60,000 nt of DNA from positions 64,001-124,000 of the forward strand of contig JBBHKE010002697.1 of the NCBI GenBank assembly GCA_037447655.1, read 5' to 3'. The notes under the pieces were generated by a model. That model was not told the DNA's origin. It saw only the letters and a list, made by a program, of their open reading frames with translations, and made no database searches. The DNA comes from Zygnema cylindricum (Eukaryota; Streptophyta; Zygnematophyceae; Zygnematales; Zygnemataceae). Shown piece by piece: positions 18,218 to 29,309 of this stretch (its first letter is position 1; every line of letters begins with the position of its first letter). Both the position numbers and the translations under genes were made by a program.

Positions 18218-19025
18218 GGGTGCGTTCCTATGTGCTAAAGCAAGGGTTTTTTTTGTATTTGTCGTCCAAAACAGAGCCTGCAGAGATAAATACAAATTGT
18301 GAAAACCGTAGCACAATTTGCGTCATCGTGAAACTTGAAAAGTATTGCAGCTTGTCGTCTTACTCTTTTCGACACACTACCACGTTAAGAAACGTCATGT
18401 TCAAACTTTATCTGAAAACGACTCGCGAGTCGATTTTATTTAAAGCAACAAATTAGATTATGTGTTTGCATATGTTGTGAAATTACAAAACATTTTTACA
18501 AAACGCGAGTACACACACAAACAAAGTGCAAACTGTACGGAGATTTTCCGTACAGGGGCCGTGGAGGGGTCTTGAGCAACGGATGCCATTTTGCAAAAGC
18601 AAACTGCGTGAAGATGCCTCCCTCGCTCTCCCTCTTATACTATCAGTTGTATCTCTCACATTTTGGAGCGAAACACTACAATATAGGTATGCAATAAAAG
18701 AGCTTTGGAAAATGATTCTTTTGAATACCTTTGGGCATTTTTCGCAAGTCGAGTGAGAAAATTTGAAAAAACGAAATCGGGAAGCCATTGAAGTTCTTAA
18801 ATTAATGACGTCGACGTTAGAACAAGTGAGCTTGAGTTCATAACGTCAAAAAACCCTCAATATCTACAATATAACAAAATACTAGAATTATACAACAGTC
18901 GCTATTTTGTAAACTTCAAAAAGTGTCGCGAGTTTTGTAATCGTCTACAACCGTCACAAATTGTAACCACGTCTACAACCGTCACATTTTTAAGTAACGA
19001 TTTCGTTTTGAACATAGGAACACTT
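18218..19025. mobile_element. MITE copy 2, inverted relative to copy 1
   Basis: The left end GGGTGCGTTCCTATGTGCT follows TAA at 18215-18217. The right end ACATAGGAACACTT (about 19012-19025) is a decayed inverted repeat without a clear TAA. The interior matches the reverse complement of copy 1 in several blocks: the ACAACCGTCAC tandem unit near 18950, the GACGTCGACG/CAAGTGAGC block near 18810, CGAAATCGGGAAGCCAT near 18771 and the TCTCACA/CTCTCCCTC block near 18620-18660. Confidence 0.7.
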
Positions 19026-19739
19026 TAGAATTTAGTATGGAGAACCTTCAATAAAAAACAAAGTAAGAAGACTACCCTAAAGGAGATGCACCACTAATTT
19101 TGTATATATTAAACTATGGGCGGGTACGGGTAGTCGCCAAAAATCCAGTTTCGGTTAACGTTTTTTTGTTGGAAACGCGTATCGGGTACCGGGTAACAAT
19201 TTGGAGCGTGAAATAACCTGACCTGATTTCGGGTGTTCAAATTTTGAAAAAATAAATGTCGGATTCAGGTATTTGAATTTTTGACTTTTACAACCTCTGA
19301 CTAGGGTACGTAATAGATTGAGAAAATTTTCCATAAATGTCTCATGCGTATAAAACGCACGCACAAAACCCCCAAAAATAACGAATATGCGCATGAAACC
19401 AAATTCAAAACAGTATAAAATGCGTTGACCGACTTTGAATGTATAATAAAAGAAAAAATATAAAAACATCTAATAATCTAATAGATAAGAGGCCTAATAA
19501 AAAAATATTACCACAGCATAATCAACCTTATTTTAGTTTTACATTAATATGCGTAATTTTAGTTAGCGTAAGCTACTCTAATTTCGACTGCTTTTAAAAA
19601 GTGCAATGTACGAATAGTGTCAGTTCGTACTAGAACCATTCAATATTTCGTACAAACATACTAAATAAGTGTCCCACTATCTGTCTCTAAGGTATTAGTG
19701 TCATACGATCATCCTCGCCTGACTAAAAAATGTCACTGA

Positions 19740-21463
19740 CAATAACACCCGGTTTTGTCTATTCTCCCTCTAACTTTTGCCGAAACTCCATTGGAGTTAG
19801 ACATCCTTTTGCCCCCCGCATTCCGTACTTATCTAACATGTTTCCAATAGCCTCTTTTTGAGTCAACATTATTACTTTCTTATTTCTGTCCCTCTCTACC
19901 TGGATACCCAAAATATATTTTGCCTCACCGAGGTCTTTCATCTCAAACCGTGAATTTAGAGCAGTTTCGATTTTGTAAAATTTCAGCCATTGATTTGCAA
20001 ATCATCTACATACACCACTATATACACTATTCTATCCTCACCCTTTAAAACATAGACAGAGTGATCAGAACTTATCCTTTTAAATCCTAGGCTAGTTAAG
20101 AATTCATCATGTTTTAGATTCCATTGCCTAGGTGCCTGTTTTAGGCCGTACAAAGATTTTAGCAAGTCTAGCCTAATATCGTTCAATGGTATTATTTGGA
20201 TTTAACTTCACCTTGAATACCCATTTGCTGCCGATCGCTTTTCAGTCTGGAGGAAGGTCCACAAGCTCCTATGTCTGAGCTTCCACGATCGACTTCATTT
20301 CATCATTTGCCGCCTCGATCCAGTGATTTCGCTCCGGTGATGAGAAGGCTTCCCTGATGGTTAGGGGCTCTCCTGAGGCTGCCGAGTAGGCGAAGTGAGA
20401 AATTGCTTGCAGGCGGCTACTGGATCTTCTTCCCTCCGGAAATTCTGAGGCTGAAATTGTCAGATCCCGTGCATTGCGCTTGTTGGGCTAGTTGCGATCC
20501 GTACGCAGTGACTGCTATTAGTCCGCTTCTAAATGAACTTGTTGAGGAATCGGATTATGTCCCGACTCCTGTGGTACCACTGGTGTTAGTGAGTGAAAGA
20601 GACTCGTCCTGATGAGATGGAGACGCCGAGAATAATGCATTTCCTCGTTGTGTAGATCGTGTGAAGCCTTGATGAAATTGGCTCTGTTGCCATCCAGGCC
20701 TGTACACACCTGTTTCATTAGCTTTCTTAAGCTTAGGACAAAATTTATATCCATGACCTTTTTCATTACAATAAAAACAATTATTGAAAGATTATTTATT
20801 TGCCTTTTTATTAAACTGTCTAACCTGATTCTGATTCTGATTAAACTAATTTCTCTGCTTCTTAAACTGAGCTTCTTTGTAAAATTCTGTGCTAAATGCC
20901 TCTACCTGTTTTTCACCATTAAGAATTTTAGAATCTGCTTCCTCTTCGAATATCAAATTAATAGCTAAATGTAGTGTCCAACTAGCTTTATCTTTCTGTT
21001 TCAGCATATCAGACGCTGCTTTCATAGTAGTAGGAAGACCTCTCATTAGCAAAGCAGCTTGTTGAAACTAAGGAAAAGATCCACCTGCACAAGCATGAGA
21101 ATCTATTAGTATTCTAAATTTGTTACAATATTCTGCCATAGTGCCACTCGTGTATTTGTAGTCCCAAATTCGTCCAGCCAAAAATAGTTATTCTTGAACA
21201 TTAGCCTTTTCAAAATCATCCTTGAGAGATTTCCAGATATCGATCGCCTTTTTCATTTTTATCCGTGACATAGCCAATTATTTTGAGATACAGAATTTCA
21301 AAAGCGATCGAGCTTGCGAATTTTTCTTTGACCAAGACGGATCCGATTCTGCCAGTGAACCATCTAAAATATCCAAAAGGTTAACATTTTCGAAGTGTGT
21401 CTCCACCATATCTACCCAATAAGCGTATTTTTCCCCCGAAAAGATAGGAATTCTTGATGAAAA
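19740..21463 (-). pseudogene. Copia element C: decayed, internally deleted gag-RT
   Basis: Read on the minus strand from 21463. A gag N-terminus (SRIPIFSGEKYAYWVDMVE) and gag middle (GLPTTMKAASDMLK, 21052-20846) come first, then a zinc knuckle CFYCNEKGHGYKFC near 20780. RT N-terminal sequence (SPERNHWIEAANDEMKSI, then IGSKWVFKVKLNPN) lies near 20340-20200, then SLYGLKQAPRQWN and YVDD at 20160-19985, and KDLGEAKYILGIQVERDR at 19941-19880. Protease and integrase are absent, and the RT core between LNPN and LLKSLYGLK is deleted. Several stops and frameshifts are present. The reading ends within RT, so RNase H and the 3' LTR are missing. Confidence 0.85.
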
Positions 21464-21473
21464 GCCCATAACC
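21464..21473 (-). promoter_or_regulatory. Primer binding site of copia C (half-tRNA-iMet type)
   Basis: Minus-strand GGTTATGGGC, preceded by ...ACAATA (LTR end). It matches the first 10 bases of the site seen in the other copia elements of this window. Confidence 0.65.
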
Positions 21474-22499
21474 TATTGTTATATGACCACTGGAGCAGGT
21501 GGAGCAGCAGGCGTGGTAGTAGAAATGGACATAATTCACTTACAAAAGCTTATCAATAATCCTACCAAACAACTGTTTCTACAGCTCACCAAATTCGACA
21601 CAAAGGTCAAAACAACTTCAAACTATATCACACTATATAATATCACAAAGATTGACAACTCCCAAAGTTTCAGCTCAATTGATCTAACATACACCAAGAT
21701 ATGCAACTCAGAAGTTTCCCAAAAACAGTTTGCAAATTACACAGTGTGGAAGTCTGGAAACATAAAATGTTCTACATCCTAAGTCTTATACTCTACACTC
21801 AGTTGTCCTACTTCATAGTGTTGTACCGCCGATACAAGTGTCCCTAAGAGATACGTCCAAAGAACTAAACTTCCACTAAGGTCAAGTGCTCCTAAATACG
21901 CTAAAACTAATCTATCACTGTAAAATCATTTCCTGAGAATCCTATACAGGTGATTTGTTCAAATACTTGTCGCCGGCTTAGTGACACTTGTTTTGATATG
22001 TCCATCCGGTTGTTGTAGAGCACCTGTCAGCGTGTCACATGTTTATCCTCTTATGAATCTCGTCCCTTGACTTCATTCATATCAACCGCAGCTGCGCAGT
22101 TCAATTCTTAATATCATTCAAATATTTGTAGCTTCGTCGTAGCTGCTTTGTCCTATATCAAATTAGCCGCAGTTGCATTTTGTCTCGTTGCTGTGTTTTT
22201 TGTACAGATCGTATCAAAGATTGCCGTGGCTGCGCTTGTCTTGTCTGCGTCGCAGCTGCGTTGTTCCACTCTATGTGTGACACGTACATGTTGGTGTCGG
22301 TACTAATTCAAAAACCTGCACTGTGTTTTAGACGACGACGCGTGTCCCTATTGATCTATATTTCCACCCTTCTAATAATTTGCTGAGACTGAAAGCTTTC
22401 TTAAACCAACACATTTAACAGCTTACGGGACCGACTTTACACGAAAACGCGTTAAACCGCACCTATTCCAGACCGCACGGAATTAACGAAATAACATTT
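21474..22499 (-). mobile_element. Presumed 5' LTR of copia C, boundary unknown
   Basis: The sequence lies immediately upstream of the element C primer site, so it should be the 5' LTR, but no second copy is present to fix its outer end. I see no sequence similarity to the other copia LTRs here and no coding region. The part after about 22180 may be unrelated flanking DNA. Confidence 0.35.
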
Positions 22500-23227
22500 T
22501 ATTTTACGGCCAATGTTAAATGTCGTTCTTCATCGAACGACCTTGGTGCAAGCCGGAATTTCGGAGTGGACAACTTGGCGTTTTCGGGCACTGCCACCAT
22601 GGATGACATGTGGCATGATCCGAGAGGATTGCAGGATTTCCAAAACGCGAGATAATAATTCTAGATGTGACAAATGTCACACTGTGGCGATATCGTACAT
22701 GGACCGTACATAAAGTACGATGGTACCTGTACTTTCTTATACGGTATAGTGTTACGATTGGACCGTACCTCAGTACTAGGTAGCTTATAGAGGGGTTTGA
22801 GGACTTATAATATTTTTGGAAGGTAGCCGTCTCTCTCCCCGAGAGCATCTGTATAAATAAGCAAACTTTGACATTAATTAACACTCACTCAGTGGACCAT
22901 TTTCAGTGATTCTTTTTGCTATGGACTCAATGGAGTCCAGGCTACACAGGGGTGTAGTCTGTCAGAGTGTTTGCCTGCCAGGGTGGCTGCATTTCTAAGA
23001 GAAAGACAATGTGGGGAATGTTATCCAAAAGTCATATTCTAACTTTGCATTGCGTGGTGGAACTGAGCACATATAAAGTCTTATTTCACAGGGTTGAAGC
23101 TATTATGGGGTTTTGATTGTGAAGGGGTTAATCATTTGGGTTTTAAATCAACTTGAAGTTGGCACTATCTAGATAAGCTTCTTGTGAGTTGCTTACTCTG
23201 ATGACCAATGGAGGTCTCAGAGTTTCA
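22500..23227 (+). mobile_element. Partial copia LTR, subfamily B (5' side of element D)
   Basis: It aligns with the B-type LTR at 53660-54853 read in reverse. It has TATAAAT at 22852-22858, GATTCTTTTTGCT...GACTCA, the GGGTGGCTGCATTTCTAAG block, and the end AATGGAGGTCTCAGAGTTTCA at 23227. The U3 end is missing. The following base is not a primer site; the LTR is fused directly to the pre-integrase part of pol. Confidence 0.8.
22852..22858 (+). promoter_or_regulatory. LTR TATA box
   Basis: TATAAAT preceded by CTCTCTCCCCGAGAG, the arrangement conserved across the copia LTRs in the window. Confidence 0.6.
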
Positions 23228-26081
23228 ATGAAAAAAAGAATGCTTACTATGTTGGTGTTCCAAAGATGATGATTTGGCATAAGTGGTTGGGGCATGTGCA
23301 TTTGATAGGCTGAGGAAAATGAAAAAGCTTGGTCTAGTAGAAGACTTTCAATGTGGGGATAATGAAATGGTGGATGATTGTAGTGGCTGTGCCCAAGGTA
23401 AGGCTCACAGACTCCCTTTTCCCAAAGCCACCACATATAAGGGTGAGAAAGTACTAGATTTGGTCCACACATATATATGGGGACCTGCAAAAGTACCTTC
23501 CGTCGAAAGGAAGAGGTTTATGTTGACAATAAGTGATGACTGGTATAGATACTATAAGGTCTACTTCCTAAAAACAAAGTCTGAAACACCAACTTACTTT
23601 AAAGATTATAAAGCTTAGATTGAGAAGCTGCATGGAACCCCCATTAAGTGAATATGGAGTGATAATAGGGGGGAATATACCTCTAAGCGGTTTGAGGAAT
23701 AATTGAGAGATGAGGGAGTTCAGCATTAGAAAACCGTACCATATAACCCGAAACAAAATGGGGTAGCTGAGAGGTTGAACCGCACACTAGGAGATAGTGT
23801 ATGTAGTATGTTGGCCGACAAGAAAATAGGAAAGAGATTTTGGGTAGGAGCCATGAACTGTGCCAACTACATTAAGAATATACTCCTAACCTTAGCCGTT
23901 AAAGGAATGACACCTTATGAGAGATGGGTTGGAAGGAAACCAGATGTCTCTCACTTTAAAGTATTCGGTAGCCAAGTTTACAGTCTTGACACGGATAGGA
24001 AAAATTGGAAACTAGATGCTAAGGGAAAACCTAGATACTTTGTGGGAAATGATGAGGATGTCAAGGGATATAGAGTCTATGACTTAGCAAAGAAAGATAT
24101 CATTCTGGTCAAACACCTAGTTGCCATGGATGAAGGGAAGTCATTTGACCCCTTCAAATATACCAAGAAGATAAAAATCATATTTGAGTCCGAAAGTGAG
24201 GAGAACTCGGTTGTTCGTAAAAAAGACATGAATAAACTGTGATTGCAAATTCAGGGGAGATCCAAGATACAGGAGACTAACCGAAAACCTCACATACTCT
24301 TATGGACTTCGAGGAGATTGAAGAAGAGGGACCGGAACCGGCTTCCATGGACAAGGGAGCCGATGAGACCGTGAGGAGAAATTGAAGACTTCACTCCTTT
24401 TTAGCTTTGGAGTTTGAGGGAGGGAGAAGGAGCAGCAAAAGGATACAAGAAAAACTGGCCGCTCATAAGGTAACTAAGCTATCTCACCCAAATGAGCATC
24501 AGTCTTACTCGGAGGCAGTGAACAGTCTGGAGAAAGACAGATTGATTAGAGCCATAAATGATGAGATGGCCTCCATCATGGAAGCAAAAACTTGGGAACA
24601 AGCGGACTGTCCTCCAGACAAAAAACCGATTGGCTGTAAATGGGTGTCTAAACTAAAACTGAACCCAGATAATACCATTGAGAGGTATAAGGCTTCGTTA
24701 GTAGCAAAGGGGTTCACCCAAAAGGAGGGGATAAACTATGAGGAGACTGTTGCCCTTGGTGTTCGGTTCCCATCAATAAGGATCCTCCTCAATCTAGCGG
24801 TAGCGGAAGACATGGAAATACACCAGATGGATATTAAGACCACATTTCTCAATGGTGAGTTAGAGGAAGAAATTTTCATGCGGCAACCAGAGGGGTTCGT
24901 GGAGGAAAGTGGAAAGAGCAAGGTCTGCAGGCTCATAAAGTCCTTATATGGGCTGAAGCGGGCTCCACAACAGTGGAATAAGAAACTAGATGAGTTTTTC
25001 ATCGGTCTGGGATATATCCGGATCACCACTAACCACTCTATCTATATGTTTGAAGATGAGAATGGTGTGATTTTTATTGCAATTAATGTGGATGATCTGT
25101 TGGTATTGAGTAAGTATTTGGAAATGATCAATAAGTTAAAAAAAGACCTCATAAGTAGATTTAACATGAAGGATTTAGGGGAGGCAAGATATATTTTGGG
25201 AATTCAAATAGAAAGAGATAGGGGGAAAAGGATCATTAGACTTACTCAGAAAGAAGGAATAGGTAATATGCTTCAAAAATTCCAGATGGAAAAGGCAAAT
25301 AGTTGTACCACTCCCATGGACTTGAAAAAAGTAAGTGATGGAAGTGTACAAGGAGTGATAATTTTAGATGATCAGATTAGTCCAGAAGAGAGACTTTAGG
25401 AAGTGTATTCCCTACAAGCAGGTTGTAGGAAGTCTAATATACTTTATGAACTGTACCAGGCCGGAAATAGCGGCAGCTGTTGGAGTACCCAGTAGGAGTC
25501 TTAATGATCATAGGAAGAAAGACAAGGAGGCAACTAAGAGAGTCATACGATATCTAGTGGGAACTAGAGAGTTATGGTTGCATTTGGGAGGGGAGCACAA
25601 TGATATCACCACTTAGAGTGATGCCAGTTATGGGGATGCACCTATGAGAAGATGCACTTCTTGGTATGTGTTGTATGTGGGAGAAGGTGCTTGCTGTTGC
25701 AGCAGTAAACAACAAAAGGTGGTTGCTTAGTCTACTAGGGAGGCTGAGTACATGGCCTCATGTTCTGCTGTGGAAGAGTTCATGTGGGTCAAGTCCTTGT
25801 TACAAGAACTGGGGTATATGAAAGAGGGAGTGCATGAAGTGTTTTGTGATAACCAAGCTGCCATTGCAATTGCTGCTAATCCAAAACATCAATTTAAGGC
25901 TAAACTTATGGACATAAGGTTGAGTTTTGTGAGAGAAAAAGTTGAGAATAAGATTTTGAATCTTGTATATAGATCCGATGAGGAAATGGTGGCTGATATG
26001 ATGATAAAAACAGTGCCTTCTCCCAAGTTGAAATATTGTAGAGAAAAATGTGGACTAAAACTGAAGTTTAAGATAGACTAG
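23228..26081 (+). pseudogene. Copia element D pol: integrase, RT, RNase H (gag deleted)
   Basis: The reading starts in the GAG-pre-integrase domain (MMIWHKWLGHVHL and DCSGCAQGKAHRLPF). The integrase core follows (TISDDWYRYYKVYFLK; WSDNRGEYTS; PKQNGVAERLNRT), with its D and E residues but several stops between 23619 and 23729. The RT runs 24407-25399 (IGCKWVSKLKLNPDNT, QMDIKTTFLNGELEEE, SLYGLKRAPQQWNKKLDEF), with YVDD changed to NVDD. RNase H covers 25368-26081 (CDNQAAIAIAANPKHQFKAK) with stops near 25616 and 25728. The end AGACTAGAAAATAAGGGGAG is the polypurine tract. There is no gag, protease or primer site. Confidence 0.9.
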
Positions 26082-26179
26082 AAAATAAGGGGAGTGTTGA
26101 AATTACTACATTTATAGGGTATTTTCTAGGTCTAAATAAATCAGTATAATAGGAAAAAAAAAGGGCACACAGCCTGCTT

Positions 26180-26237
26180 CCACCTCCTCTCTCTAGCCAC
26201 CATACTTGTTGTAGTCACTGAAGGATAGAGAGGGTGG
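26180..26237 (+). other. Conserved U3 hairpin, D copy
   Basis: The arms are CCACC (26180-26184) plus CTCTCT (26187-26192), and AGAGAG (26227-26232) plus GGTGG (26233-26237). The loop carries the conserved ACTTGTTGTAGTCACTGAA. It is the same structure as in the other LTRs but with a different stem sequence. Confidence 0.65.
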
Positions 26238-26318
26238 TTGATCTATGGCTGCCTTAGCTCCACAAGAAGGACTAAAGAGTGACATACGTCACTCCCAACA
26301 AAATGGTTCAGTTCGGCA

Positions 26319-26329
26319 GGACTCGAACC
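26319..26329 (-). other. tRNA T-arm/B-box-like sequence in U3, antisense to element D
   Basis: Minus-strand GGTTCGAGTCC matches the RNA polymerase III B-box consensus GGTTCRANTCC at every position. I could not find a convincing A box or a full cloverleaf, so it is tRNA-like sequence and not a tRNA gene. Confidence 0.6.
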
Positions 26330-26859
26330 TCCTTCCGGGAAAGCGAGGCGTAGCCGTAAGGTCGTAGAAGTTCGTTAGGATACATAGGGTTTGATAAATA
26401 CTCAAACTATGACACGACTTTGAAACCGATTAACTGAATTATAAATGAAGGAACGTATAACGAGTTAAAATACCGTGCGAACGTGATCCCACACGAAACA
26501 AATGAATCAGACATTTGTTTTGACGGCTGATATTTAATGTTGGATTAAATCCAACGGCATATGTCAACACCGAGATCCTGGAATGGTCACTTTGGCATTT
26601 TCGGACGTGGCATGACTTCGAGCCACGTGGAGGGAAAACATTTGGTCGCGAGAATTCCAGGAACCATACGGACGAGTGGAAAATTGACACGCGTCCACTC
26701 AGTGGCTTTGTCGTATACAGGCCGTACAGAAAGGACATAAGCCAAAGTACCTTTCTCTCCTATACAATTATTTGATTGGTTCGTATTTCAGTAGATAGGG
26801 ATTGTGAGTGGGATTAGGCTTAGCATATTGTTGGGTAGACCTCTCTCTCTTTGAGAGTG

Positions 26860-26866
26860 TATAAAT
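26860..26866 (+). promoter_or_regulatory. LTR TATA box
   Basis: TATAAAT preceded by CTCTCTCTCTTTGAGAG in the 3' LTR of copia D. Confidence 0.55.
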
Positions 26867-27139
26867 TGACATTTTTGCCACCTCATAACTTATCAGCTGG
26901 TTGGCCGTTTTGAGTGATTCTTTTTGCTACAGACTCAACGGAGTCCAAGCTGCACAAGGGTGCAATCTAACTGTCGATTTGTTTTCTTGGGAAGCAGTGG
27001 TTGTGGCTTAAAGTGGGCTAGTTAAAAGGTATCTAGAGGCTTACTGAATTTCTAGTCCAATGGAGGACAAATAATTGCAATATATATCGCGATGAATTTT
27101 GTTGGTCCCGCTACGATATATCAAAGATTTTGCTCGATC

Positions 27140-27161
27140 GATATTCGATATATCGAATATC
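27140..27161. repeat. 22-bp perfect palindrome
   Basis: GATATTCGATA is followed directly by its reverse complement. It lies about 60 bp from the end of the copia D 3' LTR and just outside the truncated gypsy RNase H, so it sits at a retroelement junction. Confidence 0.9.
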
Positions 27162-27194
27162 AAAATTATTGCGAAATGAATTTACCCGAGACCC

Positions 27195-28400
27195 AACACT
27201 ACCTGTTATATTTGACGTTAAATTTGAAATATGCTAATTTATGCATCCACGTAACTTGTTTGCCATTCATAATCTTTGCATCACTTAATCTCTGTAGATA
27301 AGTAAATGCTTTATTATCATAATGAACGGTAAATTCTTTATTATGCAAATAACAACGCCATTTCACTAATGCATGAACAATTGCAAGTAATTCTTTTTCT
27401 TGAGCTAGATAACTCTTTACAGCATCATTAAATTTCTTGGACTCATAAGCAATAGGATGAAAGTAATTACCAACTTTTTGACTTATGACTGCACCTATAC
27501 CTTTATCTGATGCATTTGTTGTGATTAGAACTTCAAATTCCCAGAAGGATCGTGATACACCAGTGCAGGGGCAAAAGTCAACTTCCCTTTTAGTTTTTTG
27601 AAAGTTATCTCTTGATTAGCTACCAATTCCAACGTTTCGTTTCTCCCATAGTAAACTCGTCAAAAGTGCGACAATCATACAAAAGTTCTTAATAAATTTC
27701 CTGTAATAAGTGGCCAATCCCAAAAACGATCTTACTTCCGTGACATTAGTAAGTTGCTTCTAATTTTGGATTGCAGTAATTTTGGATGGATCTGTTTCAA
27801 CACCTTCCCCACTAACTATGTGTCCCAAAAATAATTGTTTTTTTTTTAAGAAAACTAGATTTTAACAATTTTCCATATAGTTTTCTTTCCCTTAACCTTT
27901 CCAACACTTTCCTCAAATGAGTTACATGCAGTTCTTTAGATTCATTGTAAATAAGAATATCATCTATAAACACTTGAACAAACTCATCTATATAATCTGA
28001 AAATGTTTGGTTCATTAATCTTTGGTAAGTAGGCGGTGCATTCGTTAAGTCAAATGGCATCACTATCGATTCAAAATGACCGACTCTAGTTCTAAAGGTA
28101 GTCTTATCAACATCCTCAATTCTAATTTGCACCTGATTAAAGCCACTTTGTAGATCAATTAAAAAGAATAATTTAGCACCTTTTAAACGATCTATCAAAT
28201 CAGAAATTATTGGTAATGGATACTTATCCTTCACTGTAATCTTGTTCAGACTAAGATAGTCGACACACATTCTCAACGTTCTGTCTTTCTTTTTGACAAA
28301 GAGGACCGGTGCTTTGTTCGGTGATTTGCTCGGCTGAATATGTTCCTTCTCCAAAAGCTCATTGATTTGTTTTTTTAACTCCTGTTGCTCAAAGAAACTG
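27195..28400 (-). pseudogene. Ty3/gypsy RT and RNase H (minus-strand element)
   Basis: On the minus strand RT reads [47 protein letters not shown] and the catalytic FIDDILIY (27812-28354). Stops follow near 27840. RNase H sequence follows (SDKGIGAVISQKVGNYF, AQEKELLAIVHALVKWRCYL), in pieces, down to about 27195. The usual TDAS motif of RNase H reads TNAS, so the first catalytic Asp is lost. Integrase is absent; the element is cut off close to the copia D LTR. Confidence 0.88.
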
Positions 28401-29309
28401 TGCTTCTAAATTCCTGTGACAGAAGGTGACAAAAGGATTACATCCTGGTTTTAGGTCAATAACATGTTCTACATCTCGGGAAGGTGGCCTTTCTGAGGGT
28501 AATTCACTTAGGAAAACATCTCGAAATTCAAAAATCAAATTATTAGTAGCAACATCAGATGTATAAATGTCTGTTACAAAATCAGATTTTAGTTTTTGAA
28601 GATTTTTAGTGGTGTCTGATTTAGGAATGACATCAATATTAGTGTTTTCTCCCCCCTTTTCACCAGTAACTGCTTCAGTTACTAATAACAAGAAAGCATG
28701 ATTTGTTTAATATTTTAGGAGCTTTTTAAATTGCTTAGCAGAAATCAAACCTTCCACTCCCAATTTGTTTAAGTTATTTATATGATTGCTATGCAGTTCC
28801 TTTGAAGGTAATGCTTGCAAAACTTTCGAACCATTTTTAAGTCTTCACTTTCAAGGTATTAGTATCCCAATTAATTTGAGGATTATGTTTTGTTAACCAA
28901 GGCTTTCCCTATATTAGCTCTTCACTCCCCAAATTCATTATTTCACACACAAATTTCATTTATGACCTTGGATATCAACTTTTATTGTGTCAGTTTGAAA
29001 GTCTAGTGTGGACTTATTACCAGTTGCCACTCGAACATGTAAATTCTTTTCCCTTATGACAGTAAGAAATATATTTTCCACTACAAACTTATGTGAAATA
29101 AAATTATGTGTAGCACCTGAATCAACCGTAACTTGTAATGGTTTTCCTTCCACTAAAGTCTTTGATCTGATCAAACTGTGTCTAGTGTTTTCGTAACTTA
29201 ACTGTCCTAACATAGGTCTGTTGCTAAGATTTTCATCAGAAATATTGTTCAAACTATGGAGTGTTGTCAACATCCTAACGAATTCAGCTATCCTAGCCTT
29301 TCCATTCAT
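28401..29309 (-). pseudogene. Gypsy protease and linker (minus-strand element)
   Basis: The retropepsin motif VDSGATHNFISHKF lies in the 29309-28956 frame, followed by a linker (28691-28389) with DVEHVIDLKPGCNP, which leads into RT. At least two frameshifts or stops separate protease and RT. The DSGA active site itself is intact. Confidence 0.82.

Larger units (their letters stand above)
26095..27079 (+). mobile_element. 3' LTR of copia D, subfamily A (985 bp)
   Basis: It starts TGTTGAAATTACTAC right after the polypurine tract AAAATAAGGGGAG (26082-26094) and ends GGACAAATAATTGCA. It contains the U3 hairpin (26180-26237), a perfect antisense B box (26319-26329) and a TATA box (26860-26866). 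Its end sequence is of subfamily A, unlike the B-type LTR at the other end of this element. Confidence 0.85.

Noticed and set aside
26270-26370. Possible tRNA gene in the D LTR
   Set aside because: There is a perfect B box but no A box, anticodon arm or acceptor stem that can be drawn; kept only as tRNA-like sequence.
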